Assembly (NCBI GenBank): GCA_024364805.1
Contig: CM044505.1
Span: 7,230,071 to 7,255,406, forward strand
Reading direction: 5' to 3'
DNA from: Euprymna scolopes
Lineage: Eukaryota > Mollusca > Cephalopoda > Sepiida > Sepiolidae
DNA: 25,336 bases
Below the pieces are notes generated by a model that saw only the letters and a program-made list of their open reading frames with translations, had not been told where the DNA came from and ran no database searches. Shown piece after piece: positions 1 to 9,566 of the stretch. The translations under genes and the position numbers were made by a program. Each line of letters begins with the position of its first letter. Positions within the stretch are counted from its first letter, which is position 1.

Positions 1-660
1 AGTTTTGTGTTAGGGGTGTCAAAAATTCAAAAAAAATTCTGACAGGCCTAATGATGCGTCTCCACAATAATTCAATATGTAACGGTGCAATTATTTCATT
101 ATTATTATAACAGTGTAATTATTTTATTACTTTTTTTAGAACAAAACCAACATTTTATCTATATTGTTCAATGTTTTTATTTTTAAATTATAAAATAAAA
201 CATATTTAATTAGGTACAGGAAAAAATGGGCGGGCAAAAATAGGGGGGGCTAGTTTTGAAAGCCGATTTAGCGAGTTATATTGAATTTATTAATACAGAC
301 TTTAGGAGCTGTTTTCGTAATGTTTCTGTAAAAGAAATTTAATTATTATTACAAATTACTATGCTTTATTTATATAAAAAAAACAAAAATAAATTCCTGC
401 GTTTTTTATTTACTACAGAAAACCATTACTTTAGTAAAGGTATTGGTTGTTTAAACAAAATAATACATTTTCACTCAAATTTAAATAAAAATAAGTTCAT
501 TATATTCTGCGATCATTACTTGATAAATACTGAAAATATCATTAAAATTGGTTAGTTTCCTGATTTTTGGTGAATTTTTAAGTAAAGGGAGGAGTCAAAA
601 TGTTTATACATTTTGAGCATCGGCATTCATTTTGCCCGTACCTATGTAGTTACATAAGTA
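1..660. other. AT-rich sequence without a gene
   Basis: No reading frame with recognisable protein character is present on either strand. The longest open stretch (361-555) is Lys/Asn/Ile/Phe-rich, as expected from AT-rich DNA. A GC-richer motif, gggcgggcaaaaatag near 228, is weakly mirrored by tttgcccgtaccta near 630, but the match is too short to call an inverted-repeat element. Confidence 0.6.
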
Positions 661-667
661 CGAGCAA

Positions 668-1485
668 AATACTCACGTCTTGGTCTTTTTTTTTTTAGGT
701 TTGTTCCCTATTATAATGTCTGGCTTAAGGCTTTGTCTCTTATGTATCTGGAGTCCATCTACCTGTATCTTGGTCTTGTATCTGCACTCGTTATCCTGCA
801 CTAAGATTAGGGAGATCCTTAGCATGTTTGCTATGTTGTCTCATTTGCAACAACTGTGTCTTAATAGACGACCCTGGATTTCCTCCTTATAGACATTTTG
901 GTTCATGCTCTTTGTCGGGAGATTACTGACTAGGTTAAATTAAAAAGCAATTCTCCTGGGAATGGGATAACATGATCTGTCGAAGTTGATTGGTTCACTC
1001 ACTTTGCAATTAAAAACAATTCTCCCAGGGATGAGATAACATGCTCTCTCGGAGACACAATAGGCTCATGTTTGTGTCTCGATTACTCAACATGGCTTTC
1101 TTCACGGCTGCTTTGACGGTCTGTACACAGTGTTCTGCCATGCCGCTTGCTTGGGGGTATCTGGGAGAAGAGATGATGTGCACAAAATCCCATGCTTTAG
1201 CAAATTCTTAGAAATGCTGGGAGCTGAAATAAAAGCTATTATCACTAACGAACCTTTCTGGGACTCCTTGTTCAGCAAATATTCGCTTGAGAATATTAAT
1301 GACTTCCATGCTGGAGAATTCCCTGGGCCTGTGGATGAAGGGGTACTTCGAGTAATAATCTATGATGAGGAGATAATTAGTTCCATTAAAGTTGAAGGGG
1401 CCAGTAGCTAGGATTTACCATGCTCACACAGGAACCTCATGCGGCATGAGGGTCTCAGCAGGTTAGGATTTCCGGAGTTCTTGGC
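668..1485 (-). mobile_element. Ty3/Gypsy LTR retrotransposon fossil: integrase part of pol
   Basis: Read on the minus strand, about 1080-1480 encodes pieces of a retroelement integrase core. Recognisable blocks are a DYYSKYPFI-like strand, VSDN, and SSPRYPQASGMAEHCVQT, the hallmark of Ty3/Gypsy integrases of the K02A2.6-like kind. About 690-900 resembles the region after the core, including a TGRWTP-like block. It is broken at several places and carries no LTR in view, so it is an old fragment. The plus-strand open frame at 1130-1411 is its antisense shadow. The family assignment rests on motif recognition. Confidence 0.75.
938..1056. repeat. Short direct duplication, ~48 bp twice, period ~70 bp
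   Basis: Two similar blocks, aattaaaaagcaattctcc (938) and aattaaaaacaattctccc (about 1009), each run on through a 'gggataacatg'-like stretch. They lie inside the Gypsy fossil between the core and the downstream part. This is probably a local duplication after the element died. Confidence 0.6.
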
Positions 1486-1520
1486 TTATGGTTTTTTGCT
1501 GTATAATTAAGTCAATTCAA

Positions 1521-1865
1521 TATTTACTTGGTCTCTTGTTTAATTCTGTTTTATAGCTGTTGTGATGAGGCATTTAGATTTGTTTTTGTTATATTGAAAT
1601 ATATTTAATATCTACTTGTTTTGTATTTTCTAATGATTTTCGTCTAGCTGTTATAATGAGGCATTTAGATTTAATTTTGTTATATTGAAATATATTAGAT
1701 ATTTTCTTGGTCTCTTGTTTATTTTGTTTTATTTTCTAATCATTTTCGTCTAGTTGTGATGATGAGATATTAAGATTTGTTTTCGTTATATCGAGATATA
1801 TTCAATATCTATTTGATCTCTTGTTTGTTTTATTTTCTAATCATTTTCCTCTAGCTGTGATGAAG
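1521..1865. repeat. AT-rich tandem repeat, ~88-106 bp unit, about 3.5 copies
   Basis: The phrase tat(t/c)tacttggtctcttg-like recurs at about 1521, 1609, 1700 and 1806, giving periods near 88, 91 and 106 bp. Each unit also contains variants of gatgaggcatttagatttg and gttatattgaaatatatt. Units are diverged by substitutions and small indels, so the array is not young. No coding potential. Confidence 0.8.
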
Positions 1866-2164
1866 CAACCTATCAGATGCCAAGTGTTATCTTATACATT
1901 CCAACCAAGACATTTTAAAGATTCTAAAATTTCATTTAATCACAATTATTTGCATATATTAACAACTTGTTCACCATATATATTTACCAGATATTTCATA
2001 ATTTTTAAAACGTTCACTTCAATTTACAAAATGAAGAGGTTCCCTTTTGGAGCTTACACTTGATTTCATTATGATTTCTTCAATGTTTATTTGATTGTTG
2101 ATTACAATCATTTCAATATTTTGCTATAAAAATCATAATCATTTGGACTGAGGAAATCAATAAT

Positions 2165-2395
2165 GCAGTTTTTTTAGGTTTGTTTCATATTACAATGTCT
2201 GGCTTAATAACCTTGTCTATTATGTATCTGCCTGGATGACTTTGTCGTATAACACTGCCACCTTTGCATTTCATGTATTTGGTGGTGGTTCATGTTTGTA
2301 GATGTCCGATCTCTGCATCTCTGAACAGATCTTCCAATTAAGGTATTTACATACTTTGTTCTGACAATGTAAAGACCATTTGCCAATAGGACTGG
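2165..2395 (-). mobile_element. Ty3/Gypsy pol fossil, C-terminal end
   Basis: The minus strand has an open stretch (2204-2386) ending in a YTTKSSRQIHNRQGY-like tail. This resembles the conserved 'TRSGR..K.P.RY' tail that closes many Ty3/Gypsy Pol proteins. The last ~80 bases share an obvious block (around cagacattgtaatatgaaac on the minus strand) with 690-755 and 4310-4390. It is a broken scrap, and the family assignment is an inference from the tail motif and the shared block. Confidence 0.45.
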
Positions 2396-2693
2396 GCAGA
2401 CATTATGATAAAAATAAATACTATACGTTTTATTTTAGTATAGACATTGTCGCTTTTATAACTTGATCTGTTTTTCATAAAGGTTTAATCTTCCAAGAAT
2501 TGTTTGTATGTATTCCTTTAGATTTTTTTAGTCTATAAAACAATCGCTAACCTAACCCTAACTCTTATATTTTTAGAGACTTTGTCGTTTTTAAATGATT
2601 TGATACTTTTTTGTATTGTATTATATTCTTTCTTTTTCACTCTATTCTTACAATATTCATTAAGAATAGTTTCAACAATCAGGCTGCTATCTG
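2396..2693. other. AT-rich spacer, no gene seen
   Basis: No open frame or repeat is recognisable. It contains 'aacctaaccctaac' near 2549, too short and irregular to mean telomeric repeat. Confidence 0.5.
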
Positions 2694-4275
2694 TATTTTG
2701 TGCAGCTAATCAAAAACCTTGATTCCAGTAAAGCAACTGACCCTGACGGTATTCCAATTATAGTACTCAAAAAACTTCAACCTGAACTAGCGCCCATACT
2801 TACAAAACTGTTTAAACGTTGTCTTAAGAAGAATAGTTTCCCATCTCCCTGGAAAATTTCATCAGTATGCCCTGTATTTAAGAATTCAGGTGATCGCTCA
2901 TCCCCCTCTCAGTACAGGCCAATAAGTCTCCTGTGCGTCATGAGTAAGTTGCTGGAATCTGTGTTAAATAAGAAGTAATCAAACATCTCAACAAAAATAA
3001 CCTTCTTAGTGACACTCAATATGGTTTCCGTTCTGCTAGATCTACAGCAGATGTGCTTACAGTTATATCTCATAGGATTAGCAAATCTCTCGACGGAGGC
3101 AACCTTTCTAGGGCAATTGCTCTTGACATATCTAAAACCTTTGATAGGGTATGGCATAAAGGTTTACTTCATAAGATCTCTAGCTATGGTATTGCTGGAA
3201 ATGTCTTCTCAATTATTAAATCATTTCTTTCTGATAGGTTCATAAGAGTAGTAGTTGAGGGGCAAAAATCAGAAGCTCACAGTATTAATGCCGGTGTCCC
3301 TCAGGGGTCCATCCTGGGCCCAACTCTTTTCCTGATCTACATTAATGATCTTCCAAATAACATCCTTACATCATTTGTAGACATCTATGCTGACGACACT
3401 ACCATTTATGGTAGCACATCTAAGACAGTAAATGACCAAGTTCTCTCCAATTCTCTCTCCTCTGATCTTGAGCACGTAGTACAATGGGGTAAAGAATGGC
3501 TGGTTACTTTTAATGCATCTAAAACCAAGCTTCTCTCTTTACATCATCAACATTCTGATCCACATCTGACATCAATTGAAATGAATGGCTCTCGTCTTGG
3601 CTTGACCATTACTCCTGATCTTAAATGGAACACGTATATCAAATCTGTTGCCAAGGCCGCTGGAAAAATGGTGGGATCTTTCTATCGATCCGGTAGATAT
3701 CTCACTGCTGATGCTATTCTCTATCTATATAAGAGCCAGGTACGTCCAAGGATGGAATACTGTTTCCACATCTGGGCAGGAGCTGCTAGAAAGGACTTGG
3801 CCTGCCTTGATAGAGTTCAAAATAGACTTCGTAGCCTCGTAGGAGATGCCCTTTTCTCTTCCTTGCAAGCTTTATCTCACAGAAGAGATGTTGTGAGTTT
3901 GTATCTGATGTATTGTTATTTTCATAGAAAGTGTTCGAATGAGCTTCAATCTATGGTCCCCCCTCGCCAAACTTTCACAAGAAACACTCGTCTAGCTGTA
4001 AACACTATCAATAATTCCCCCCACTCTTTATCTGTGCCTAAACCTAAACGTAGATTCCATGAACAAAGCTTCTTTCTTAGAACTGCACGCCTGTGGAATT
4101 GTCTTCCGTTTTCCTGCTTTCCAGCTGACTACAATATGGTTGTCTTCAAGTCTAACGTAAATAAGTTCTTGATGAGCCGTTCCATATAAGTTATCAACTT
4201 TACCAAATTTTCATTACTAATGATTACTATAATGTCCAATTTCTACTGTACACTCTTTAAGTTTTTAAGTCATTT
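2694..4275 (+). mobile_element. LINE copy A (Jockey/CR1-like non-LTR retrotransposon), 5'-truncated
   Basis: This insertion begins inside the reverse transcriptase of an APE-type LINE and runs to a short 3' UTR. The endonuclease and everything upstream are absent, as expected from incomplete target-primed reverse transcription. The 3' UTR stays recognisably similar to LINE copy B (8121-9566) until about 4260, ending near 'tactgtacactctt'. No target-site duplication or clean poly(A) is visible. Copies A and B look roughly 90-95% alike by eye. The element separates two pieces of Gypsy fossil, so it may have inserted into that older debris. Confidence 0.88.
2700..4189 (+). pseudogene. Reverse transcriptase reading frame of LINE copy A
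   Basis: The first piece (2700-2978) carries the fingers region, with LDSSKATDPDGIP, WKISSVCPVFK and YRPISLL. The frame then shifts near 2978 (one base apparently lost at 'aagaagtaatc') and continues open to the stop at 4189. The second piece has palm block A ([13 protein letters not shown], ~3119), GVPQGSILGP (3293-3322), the catalytic YADD (3386-3397) and a NASKTKLLSL block. A conserved C-terminal region follows, including RLWNCLPFSCFPADY. Compared with copy B, a 30-nt in-frame segment is missing near 3602 (copy B has EASCFDKLLG there). The enzyme would copy RNA into DNA at a nicked target. Lacking its endonuclease and with a frameshift, this copy is dead. Confidence 0.85.
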
Positions 4276-4299
4276 TTAGCTCCTGATATTTTGTTATCT

Positions 4300-4445
4300 T
4301 TTCCTGTTCAGGCTTCTTCCATATTACAATGTCTGACTTTTTGGCCCTTTCTTTTATGTATCTGCCCAGCTGTATTTCTTTATCATAGAACAGTCATTTT
4401 TCTGTTTGCTGTGGTTCATGTTCCCAGATGTTCCACGATCTGTCA
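4300..4445 (-). mobile_element. Third fragment of the Gypsy-like terminal block
   Basis: The minus strand repeats the block also found at 690-755 and 2165-2395. Shared features are a gcagatacata-like core followed by agtcagacattgtaatatgg. It also shares 'ggttcatgtt.cagatgt' (plus strand, ~4415-4430) with ~2288-2310. It is a short, broken scrap, and the three copies probably descend from one family. Confidence 0.45.
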
Positions 4446-4636
4446 AGTTGAATCTCTCCAAAGACATTGACAAGAACGTGGGGTTTTCGTCTCTTTTTGT
4501 ATCATTTTGTTTAAGTCAGGGTGAGGAATCCTACCAGATAACCAAACAGTCACCTGCAATTTTATACATTTCCATCAGGAAATCATTGTAATATTTCTCT
4601 TTTGCACTCAGTTTCCCTCTGGTTTGGTGTGGCTTT
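4446..4636. other. Spacer, no gene recognised
   Basis: A 61-codon open frame (4406-4591, plus) overlaps the preceding fossil and has no recognisable domain. I see nothing else. Confidence 0.4.
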
Positions 4637-4916
4637 TCCCCTTTTTGTTTTATTTTACTTTAGTCAAAGATCTCAGAAGTCACGGGGCCCACAACTTGGG
4701 GCTATCACTTGGAGTTCTCATATGTGAAACTATGACAGATTTTTGAGAACAAGAATATCCACACACTTTACAAGGATGTGACTTTTCCCCAGAATGAGTT
4801 TTAATATGGCTCACTAAACTCTTGACATGAATATGGCTTTTCCCTTTTTTGTTTTATTTGACTTCAGTCGAAGTTCCCAGAAATCAAGGGGCCCACAACC
4901 TGGGGCTAACACTTGA
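4637..4916 (-). pseudogene. C2H2 zinc-finger fragment with duplicated gene tail
   Basis: Minus strand 4843-4713 encodes the end of one finger (SLVSHIKTH), a linker (SGEKSH) and one full finger (CKVCGYSCSQKSVIVSHMRT). It closely matches fingers of the array at 5907-6791. It is followed by a distinctive tail (4712-4637: ggggcccacaacttgggg through the T-rich tttgttttattttac, plus-strand wording). A second copy of the same tail lies at 4840-4916, and a third follows the main array at 5868-5927. The block is therefore a partial, decayed duplication of the last finger plus 3' end of the neighbouring gene. Whether these are separate paralogue remnants or one locus that expanded and broke cannot be decided here. 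Confidence 0.8.
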
Positions 4917-5867
4917 ACTTTATATGAGATACATAGATATTCGAATGTTCTATTTAAGTTCTTTATCACTCAAACACTGAGTTAGTAAAGAAATTGAAAA
5001 CATAATTTTCCTCTCCCCAAATCACCATTTTTATACGTTGTAGTATATCTTTCATTTTGGTCTCTTGGTCTTACTGGATTCCAGGACAAGTATTTATCTA
5101 GTCTAGTGGAGTATCAAGCTTTGTGCTATTACTTGAGGTATCATCACTTGGAGACGGTGCACCATTCCTCGTAAAAGCTAATGTGGGTTAGCCACAGTGA
5201 GATCTTATTTGGGCAGCGAATACTATGTGATTTTGAATATTTCATCAGGGTTTACTTCTCTGGAAAAAGTATCCTCATGACAGGTTGTGTGAGAAAATTC
5301 CACATTCAACCGCCATCTTGCTTTAGGCTGCCCATAAAGTTATACTAGCTGGTCTGTGACTGGTTTAATTTTGAATAAGTCAGGTGATTGAGCTAGGGCC
5401 ATTTTTATATACATGCATTTATTTTTCAGTCTAAGAAAAGACACGGTGTAATATAGATTAAACCCAGCGGCCTCTCTGTCGAGGGATCCAAAATTATTCC
5501 TTCATGCACACCAAACAGTTGGTGATCGAAGGATTCAACTCTACATACAGAGAAAACCTATTTGCTGAACCTATTCAAACTAAGAGGACATTCTACTAAT
5601 GTTCGGCATGTTATTATTCAATTATTGGAACTTATCTTATTTATGAGTCCTAAGGGACTCATTTTATGCCTGATCACCATTATGCACCATCATTCTCGCC
5701 GTGTTTTCCATGAACAACATTGATCCTTCCAAAGGAACAATGAACTAACATTCCAACAGAGGAAAATTGAGCGGGTAGGAAAGAAATTTCTTACAGTTAT
5801 TTTGACAAACCCCTGTACATAGAGACCTTAAACACTCGCAGACAGTGTCTAATAGGCATTTAAGTTT
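4917..5867. other. Non-coding stretch between zinc-finger remnants
   Basis: No open frame, RNA gene or mobile element is recognised. The only structure seen is a perfect 8-bp hairpin, ATGAGTCC-TAAG-GGACTCAT, at 5643-5662. Confidence 0.5.
5643..5662. repeat. Perfect short hairpin (8-bp stem, 4-nt loop)
   Basis: ATGAGTCC and GGACTCAT are exact reverse complements around TAAG. It stands in otherwise featureless DNA; a role is unknown and chance is possible. Confidence 0.5.
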
Positions 5868-5906
5868 TCTCCCTTTTTTTGTTTTATTTTACTCCAGTCA
5901 AAGTTC

Positions 5907-6791
5907 TCAGAAATCAAGGGGCCCACTAGTATGAGTTTTCATATGTGTAACTAAGACAGATTTTTGAGAACAAGAATATCCACACACTTTACAAGAATGT
6001 GCCTTTGCCCTAGAATGAGTTTTCATATGTTTCACTAAACTTGATTTTTGAGAAAATGAATATTCACACACTTGACAAGAATGTGGCTTCTCCCCAGTGT
6101 GAGTTCGCATATGGTTCACTAAATGTGATTTCATAGAAAAAGAATATCCACACACTTCACAAGAATATGGCTTCTCCCTTGTGTGAGTTCTCATATGGAT
6201 CACTAATCCTGATCTTGTAAAGGAAGAATATTCACAGACTTTACACAAATGTGGCTTTTCCCCTGTATGAGTTCTCATATGGCTCACTAACGTTGATTTT
6301 TGAGAACAAGAATATCCACATACTTGACAAGAATGTGGCTTTTCCCCAGTGTGAGTTCTCATATGTCTCAGTAAGTCTGATTTTGAAGTGGAAGAATATT
6401 TACAAACTTGACAAGAATGTGGCTTTTCTCCAGTATGAGTTCTCATATGTTTCACTAAAGTTGATTTGTGAGAAAAAGAATGTCCACAAACTATACAAGA
6501 ATGTGGCTTTTCTCCAGTGTGAGTTCTCAAATGTCTCACTAAAGTTGATTTTGCAGAACAAGAATATCCACACACATCACAAGAATGTGGCTTTTCCCCA
6601 GAATGAGTTTTCATATGGCTCACTAAACTCCATTTTTGAGAGCAGGAATATTCACACACTTGACAAAAATATGGCTTTTCCCCAGTATGAGTTTTCATAT
6701 GTTTCACTAAATTCGATTTTTCAGAAGAGGAATATCCACACACATCACAAGAATGTGGCTTTTCCCCAGTGTGAGTTCTCATATTGGTCAC
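5907..6791 (-). CDS. Ten-finger C2H2 zinc-finger protein (array exon or remnant)
   Basis: The 294-residue frame is ten consecutive 28-residue C2H2 fingers (C-x2-C-x12-H-x3-H) joined by TGEKPH/Y-type linkers, ending ..HMKTHTSGPLDF. Such poly-finger proteins bind DNA in the nucleus, usually as transcription regulators. The framework is very uniform (CxVCGYSxSxKSxLVxHMRTH). Differences concentrate at helix positions -1, 3 and 6, the base-contacting residues: E/N/K, Q/S/S, A/T/R, H/T/K, S/D/R, Q/T/S, T/G/I, M/H/N, Q/S/K and Q/V/T for fingers 1-10. The usual aromatic at the fourth residue after the second Cys is often C or S. The last two linkers deviate: TREKPY before finger 8 is mild, SRAKAH before finger 10 is stronger. 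The apparent start (MTNMRTH) lies inside a finger and is not a convincing initiator; the frame upstream decays. No BTB, KRAB or ZAD domain is visible. It may be a terminal exon or a recent pseudogene. Confidence 0.8.
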   Translation of the reverse strand: MTNMRTHTGEKPHSCDVCGYSSSEKSNLVKHMKTHTGEKPYFCQVCEYSCSQKWSLVSHMKTHSGEKPHSCDVCGYSCSAKSTLVRHLRTHTGEKPHSCIVCGHSFSHKSTLVKHMRTHTGEKPHSCQVCKYSSTSKSDLLRHMRTHTGEKPHSCQVCGYSCSQKSTLVSHMRTHTGEKPHLCKVCEYSSFTRSGLVIHMRTHTREKPYSCEVCGYSFSMKSHLVNHMRTHTGEKPHSCQVCEYSFSQKSSLVKHMKTHSRAKAHSCKVCGYSCSQKSVLVTHMKTHTSGPLDF

Positions 6792-6925
6792 AAAAGTTTA
6801 TGAAAACAAAAAATCCACAAACTTTACAAAAATATGTCATTTTCGAGTGTGAGTACCTATATTCTTTTTACTCAATCGTATCTGGCAAAACGATTATATC
6901 CACACACACATTCTTTTTTTTATTT
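6792..6925 (-). pseudogene. Decayed upstream fingers of the zinc-finger array
   Basis: Immediately upstream of the open array the minus strand still shows finger pieces in other frames. These are YFCKVCGF (~6830-6810), a THTRK linker remnant (~6855-6845) and CVCGY (~6915-6900). The spacing fits the 84-nt finger period, so at least two more fingers once preceded the array and have lost frame. This argues that the array is decaying from its 5' side, or that the exon boundary lies within these remnants. Confidence 0.65.
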
Positions 6926-8120
6926 CAATTATCTTATTATTGGTTCAAGCTGTGGATGAGACACTGAACAGATGACAAACATCAACCTACTACTTCATAT
7001 ATTTAAATTTTTTAAATGATATTTCAAAGAATTTAGCCTGTATGTGTTTTTACTTGTCTACAAAATATTTTTTCTATAGTTTCCGGTATTAAAGAAGATA
7101 TTGGTTTTTAAAGTCACATACTTTTGTCATTCCTTATATTTGAACATTGCATATATTTTCTCAAACATTTATATTACCTTCAAATCGCATTATGTTTTCA
7201 TCACTGTTTAGCAAAATGCATTAAATTGCCCAGTATGATAAATTTTCTCACAGATGTCGTTGTAGTGTTCCAAAATTCATTAAATAATAGTCCAGCATAA
7301 TAAATTTTCTCACAGATGTTGCAGTAGTATTCCCAATAAAGTAATAACTGTTTACAGCTAAATGTTTAAAGATCATGATCCTCCATTAAAATTGAAATGG
7401 GTTCAATCAGGAACATCTGTAAAAAATAATGAAGTTCAATATTTTAGTATTTGCATTCACATATTAGTATTCTGCTTTTTTATTGGTGTCATTATTATTA
7501 GATTGAACTACAACATCAAGATTTATTTAGTCTAAAACAATTCATATACGACACATCACAAAAATGACGGGATATTTTCTAACTTGACACAGGGTAAGTT
7601 GTGACATTATTGCCCTCATTGGGGAGATTTATATCCCCCCAGGGGGCTGAGAGGCCGAATAACTATGCTAGATACCTAATCGTTCCCGGGTGATGGTAGA
7701 TAACCAGAGGATTTAAAATAGAGAATATAAATATATATTTTTAATTCATTATCAAAATAGATATATTTGATTTTTGATTGGTAAACCTGAGATATTTTGT
7801 TATTTGGAAAAACTCAACAACAGGAAATGTGAGGATGTTAGAAGAACATATTGTACTGATTGAGTGATGGGTGGTGACATCAAGGTTATGGGATTTAAAT
7901 ATTGAATTGAATCTCAGATCATGGTTGAACCGGACACCCGTGGTTGGGGTTTAGCGTGATTTGATTGGCTGAGGAGAACACTAATTTGGTTGAAAAAACT
8001 ACAATGATATTCTATATATTTTTATTTTTATTCATTCAAATGTTTTTACTCGTATTTGTCAATCCTATTATTCCGTCTGCATTTGTTTGAGGGAATATCA
8101 CCTCTAATTCATCTGAATAT
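6926..8120. other. Gene-free stretch
   Basis: Apart from the 62-bp dimer at 7214-7336, no open frame or element is recognised. 7560-8000 is somewhat less AT-rich but shows no coding signature. Confidence 0.5.
7214..7336. repeat. Dimeric direct repeat, ~62-bp unit
   Basis: Two adjacent units share 'aaaat.cattaaat', 'ccag.at.ataaattttctc' and 'acagatgt.g..gtagt.ttcc'. The second starts about 62 bp after the first. They are diverged by several substitutions; no function is evident. Confidence 0.75.
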
Positions 8121-9566
8121 AAAAATTGCTTCCCACCACCCTGGAAAATCTCATCAGTATGCCCTGTATTTAAGAATTCAGGTGATCGCTCATCCCTCTC
8201 TTAGTACAGGCCAATAAGTCTCCTGTGTGTCATGAGTAAGTTGCTTGAATCTGTGTTAAATAAGAAGTAATCTTAGCAAAAAAAACCTTCTTAGTGACAC
8301 ACAATATGGTTTCTGTTCTGTTAGATCTACAGCAGATGTGCTTACAGTTATATCTCATAGGATTAGCAAATCTCTCAATGGGGGCAGCCTTTCATGGGCA
8401 ATTGCTCTTGACATATCAAAGGCCTTTGATAGGGCATTGCATAAAGGTTTACTTCACAAGATCTCCAGCTATGGTATAGCTGGAAATGTCTTCTCAATTA
8501 TTAAATTATTTCTCTCTGATAGGTTCAAAAGAGTAGTAGTTGAGGGGCAAAAATCAGAAGCTCACAGTATTAATATTGGAGTCCCTCAGGGGTCCATCTT
8601 GGGCCCAATTGTTTTCCTGATCTACATTAATGATCTTCCAAATAACATCCTTACATTATTCGTAAACATTTATACTGATGACACTACCATCTATGGTAGC
8701 ACATCTAAGACAGTAAATGACCAAGTTTTCTCTGATTCTCTCTCCTCTGATCTTGAGCATGGGGTACAATGGGGAAAGGGATGGCTGGTTACTTTTAATG
8801 CATCTAAAACCAAGCTTCTCTCTTTACCTCATCAACGTTTTGATTCCCATCTGGCATCAATTGAAATGAATGGCTCTCGTCTTGGGGAAGCCTCATGTTT
8901 TGACAAGCTTCTGGGCGTGACCTTTACTCCTGATCCTTAATGGAACACATACATAGAATCTGTTGCCAAGGCCACTGGAAAAATGGTGGGATCCTCCTAC
9001 CGATCCAGTAGATATTCACTGCTGATGCAATTCTCTATATATATAAGAGCCAGGTACGTCCAAGGATGGAATACTGTTGCCACATCTGGGAAGGAGCTGC
9101 TAGAAAGGACCTATCCTGCCTTGATAGAGTTCAAAATAGACTTCGTAGCCTTATAGATGTCCTTTTCTCTTCACTGCAACCTCTATCTCACAGGAGAGAT
9201 GTTGTGAGTTTGTCTCCGCTTTATTATTTTCATAGAAAGTGTTCGACTGAGCTTCAATCTATGGTACCCCCTCATCAAACTTCACAAGAAACACTCATCT
9301 AGCTGAAAACACTATCAATAATTCCCCCACTCTTTATCTTTGCCTAAACCTAAACGTAAATTCCATGAACAAAGTTTCTTTCTTAGAACTTCACGCCTGT
9401 GGAATTGTCTCTGTTTTCCTGCTTTCGAGCTGACTACAATATGGTTGCCTTCAAGTTCAACATAAACAAGTTCTTGATGAGCCGTTCCACTTGTTAATAA
9501 ATTTACTGAATGTCCGTTACTAAAGATAACTATATTGTCTAATTGACTACTGTACACTCTTAACCC
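8121..9566 (+). mobile_element. LINE copy B, same family as copy A, 5'-truncated and broken
   Basis: Homology to copy A starts near 8121, in the reverse-transcriptase fingers, and runs to the end of the shared 3' UTR at about 9566. The main open piece (8338-8940) has ALDISKAFDRALH, GVPQGSILGP and, in place of the catalytic YADD, YTDD at the matching position. It keeps the EASCFDKLLG segment missing from copy A. Breaks include the same one-base frameshift as copy A at 'aagaagtaatc' (~8266), a stop where copy A reads DLKW (8938-8940), and further small indels around 9015 and 9160. The C-terminal part is open again at 9066-9302. It ends head-on against a minus-strand LINE. Confidence 0.88.

Noticed and set aside
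210-645. Weak inverted match between 'gggcgggcaaaaatag' and 'tttgcccgtaccta' as a DNA transposon
   Set aside because: The match is short and interrupted, and no target duplication is visible.
1130-1411. 93-codon plus-strand frame as a gene
   Set aside because: It is the reverse complement of clear retroelement integrase sequence.
2545-2565. Telomere-like aacctaaccctaac
   Set aside because: Only about two irregular units; not an interstitial telomere array.
6251-6967. 238-codon plus-strand open frame
   Set aside because: It is the antisense of the zinc-finger array; its regular 28-residue repetition is the mirror of the fingers.
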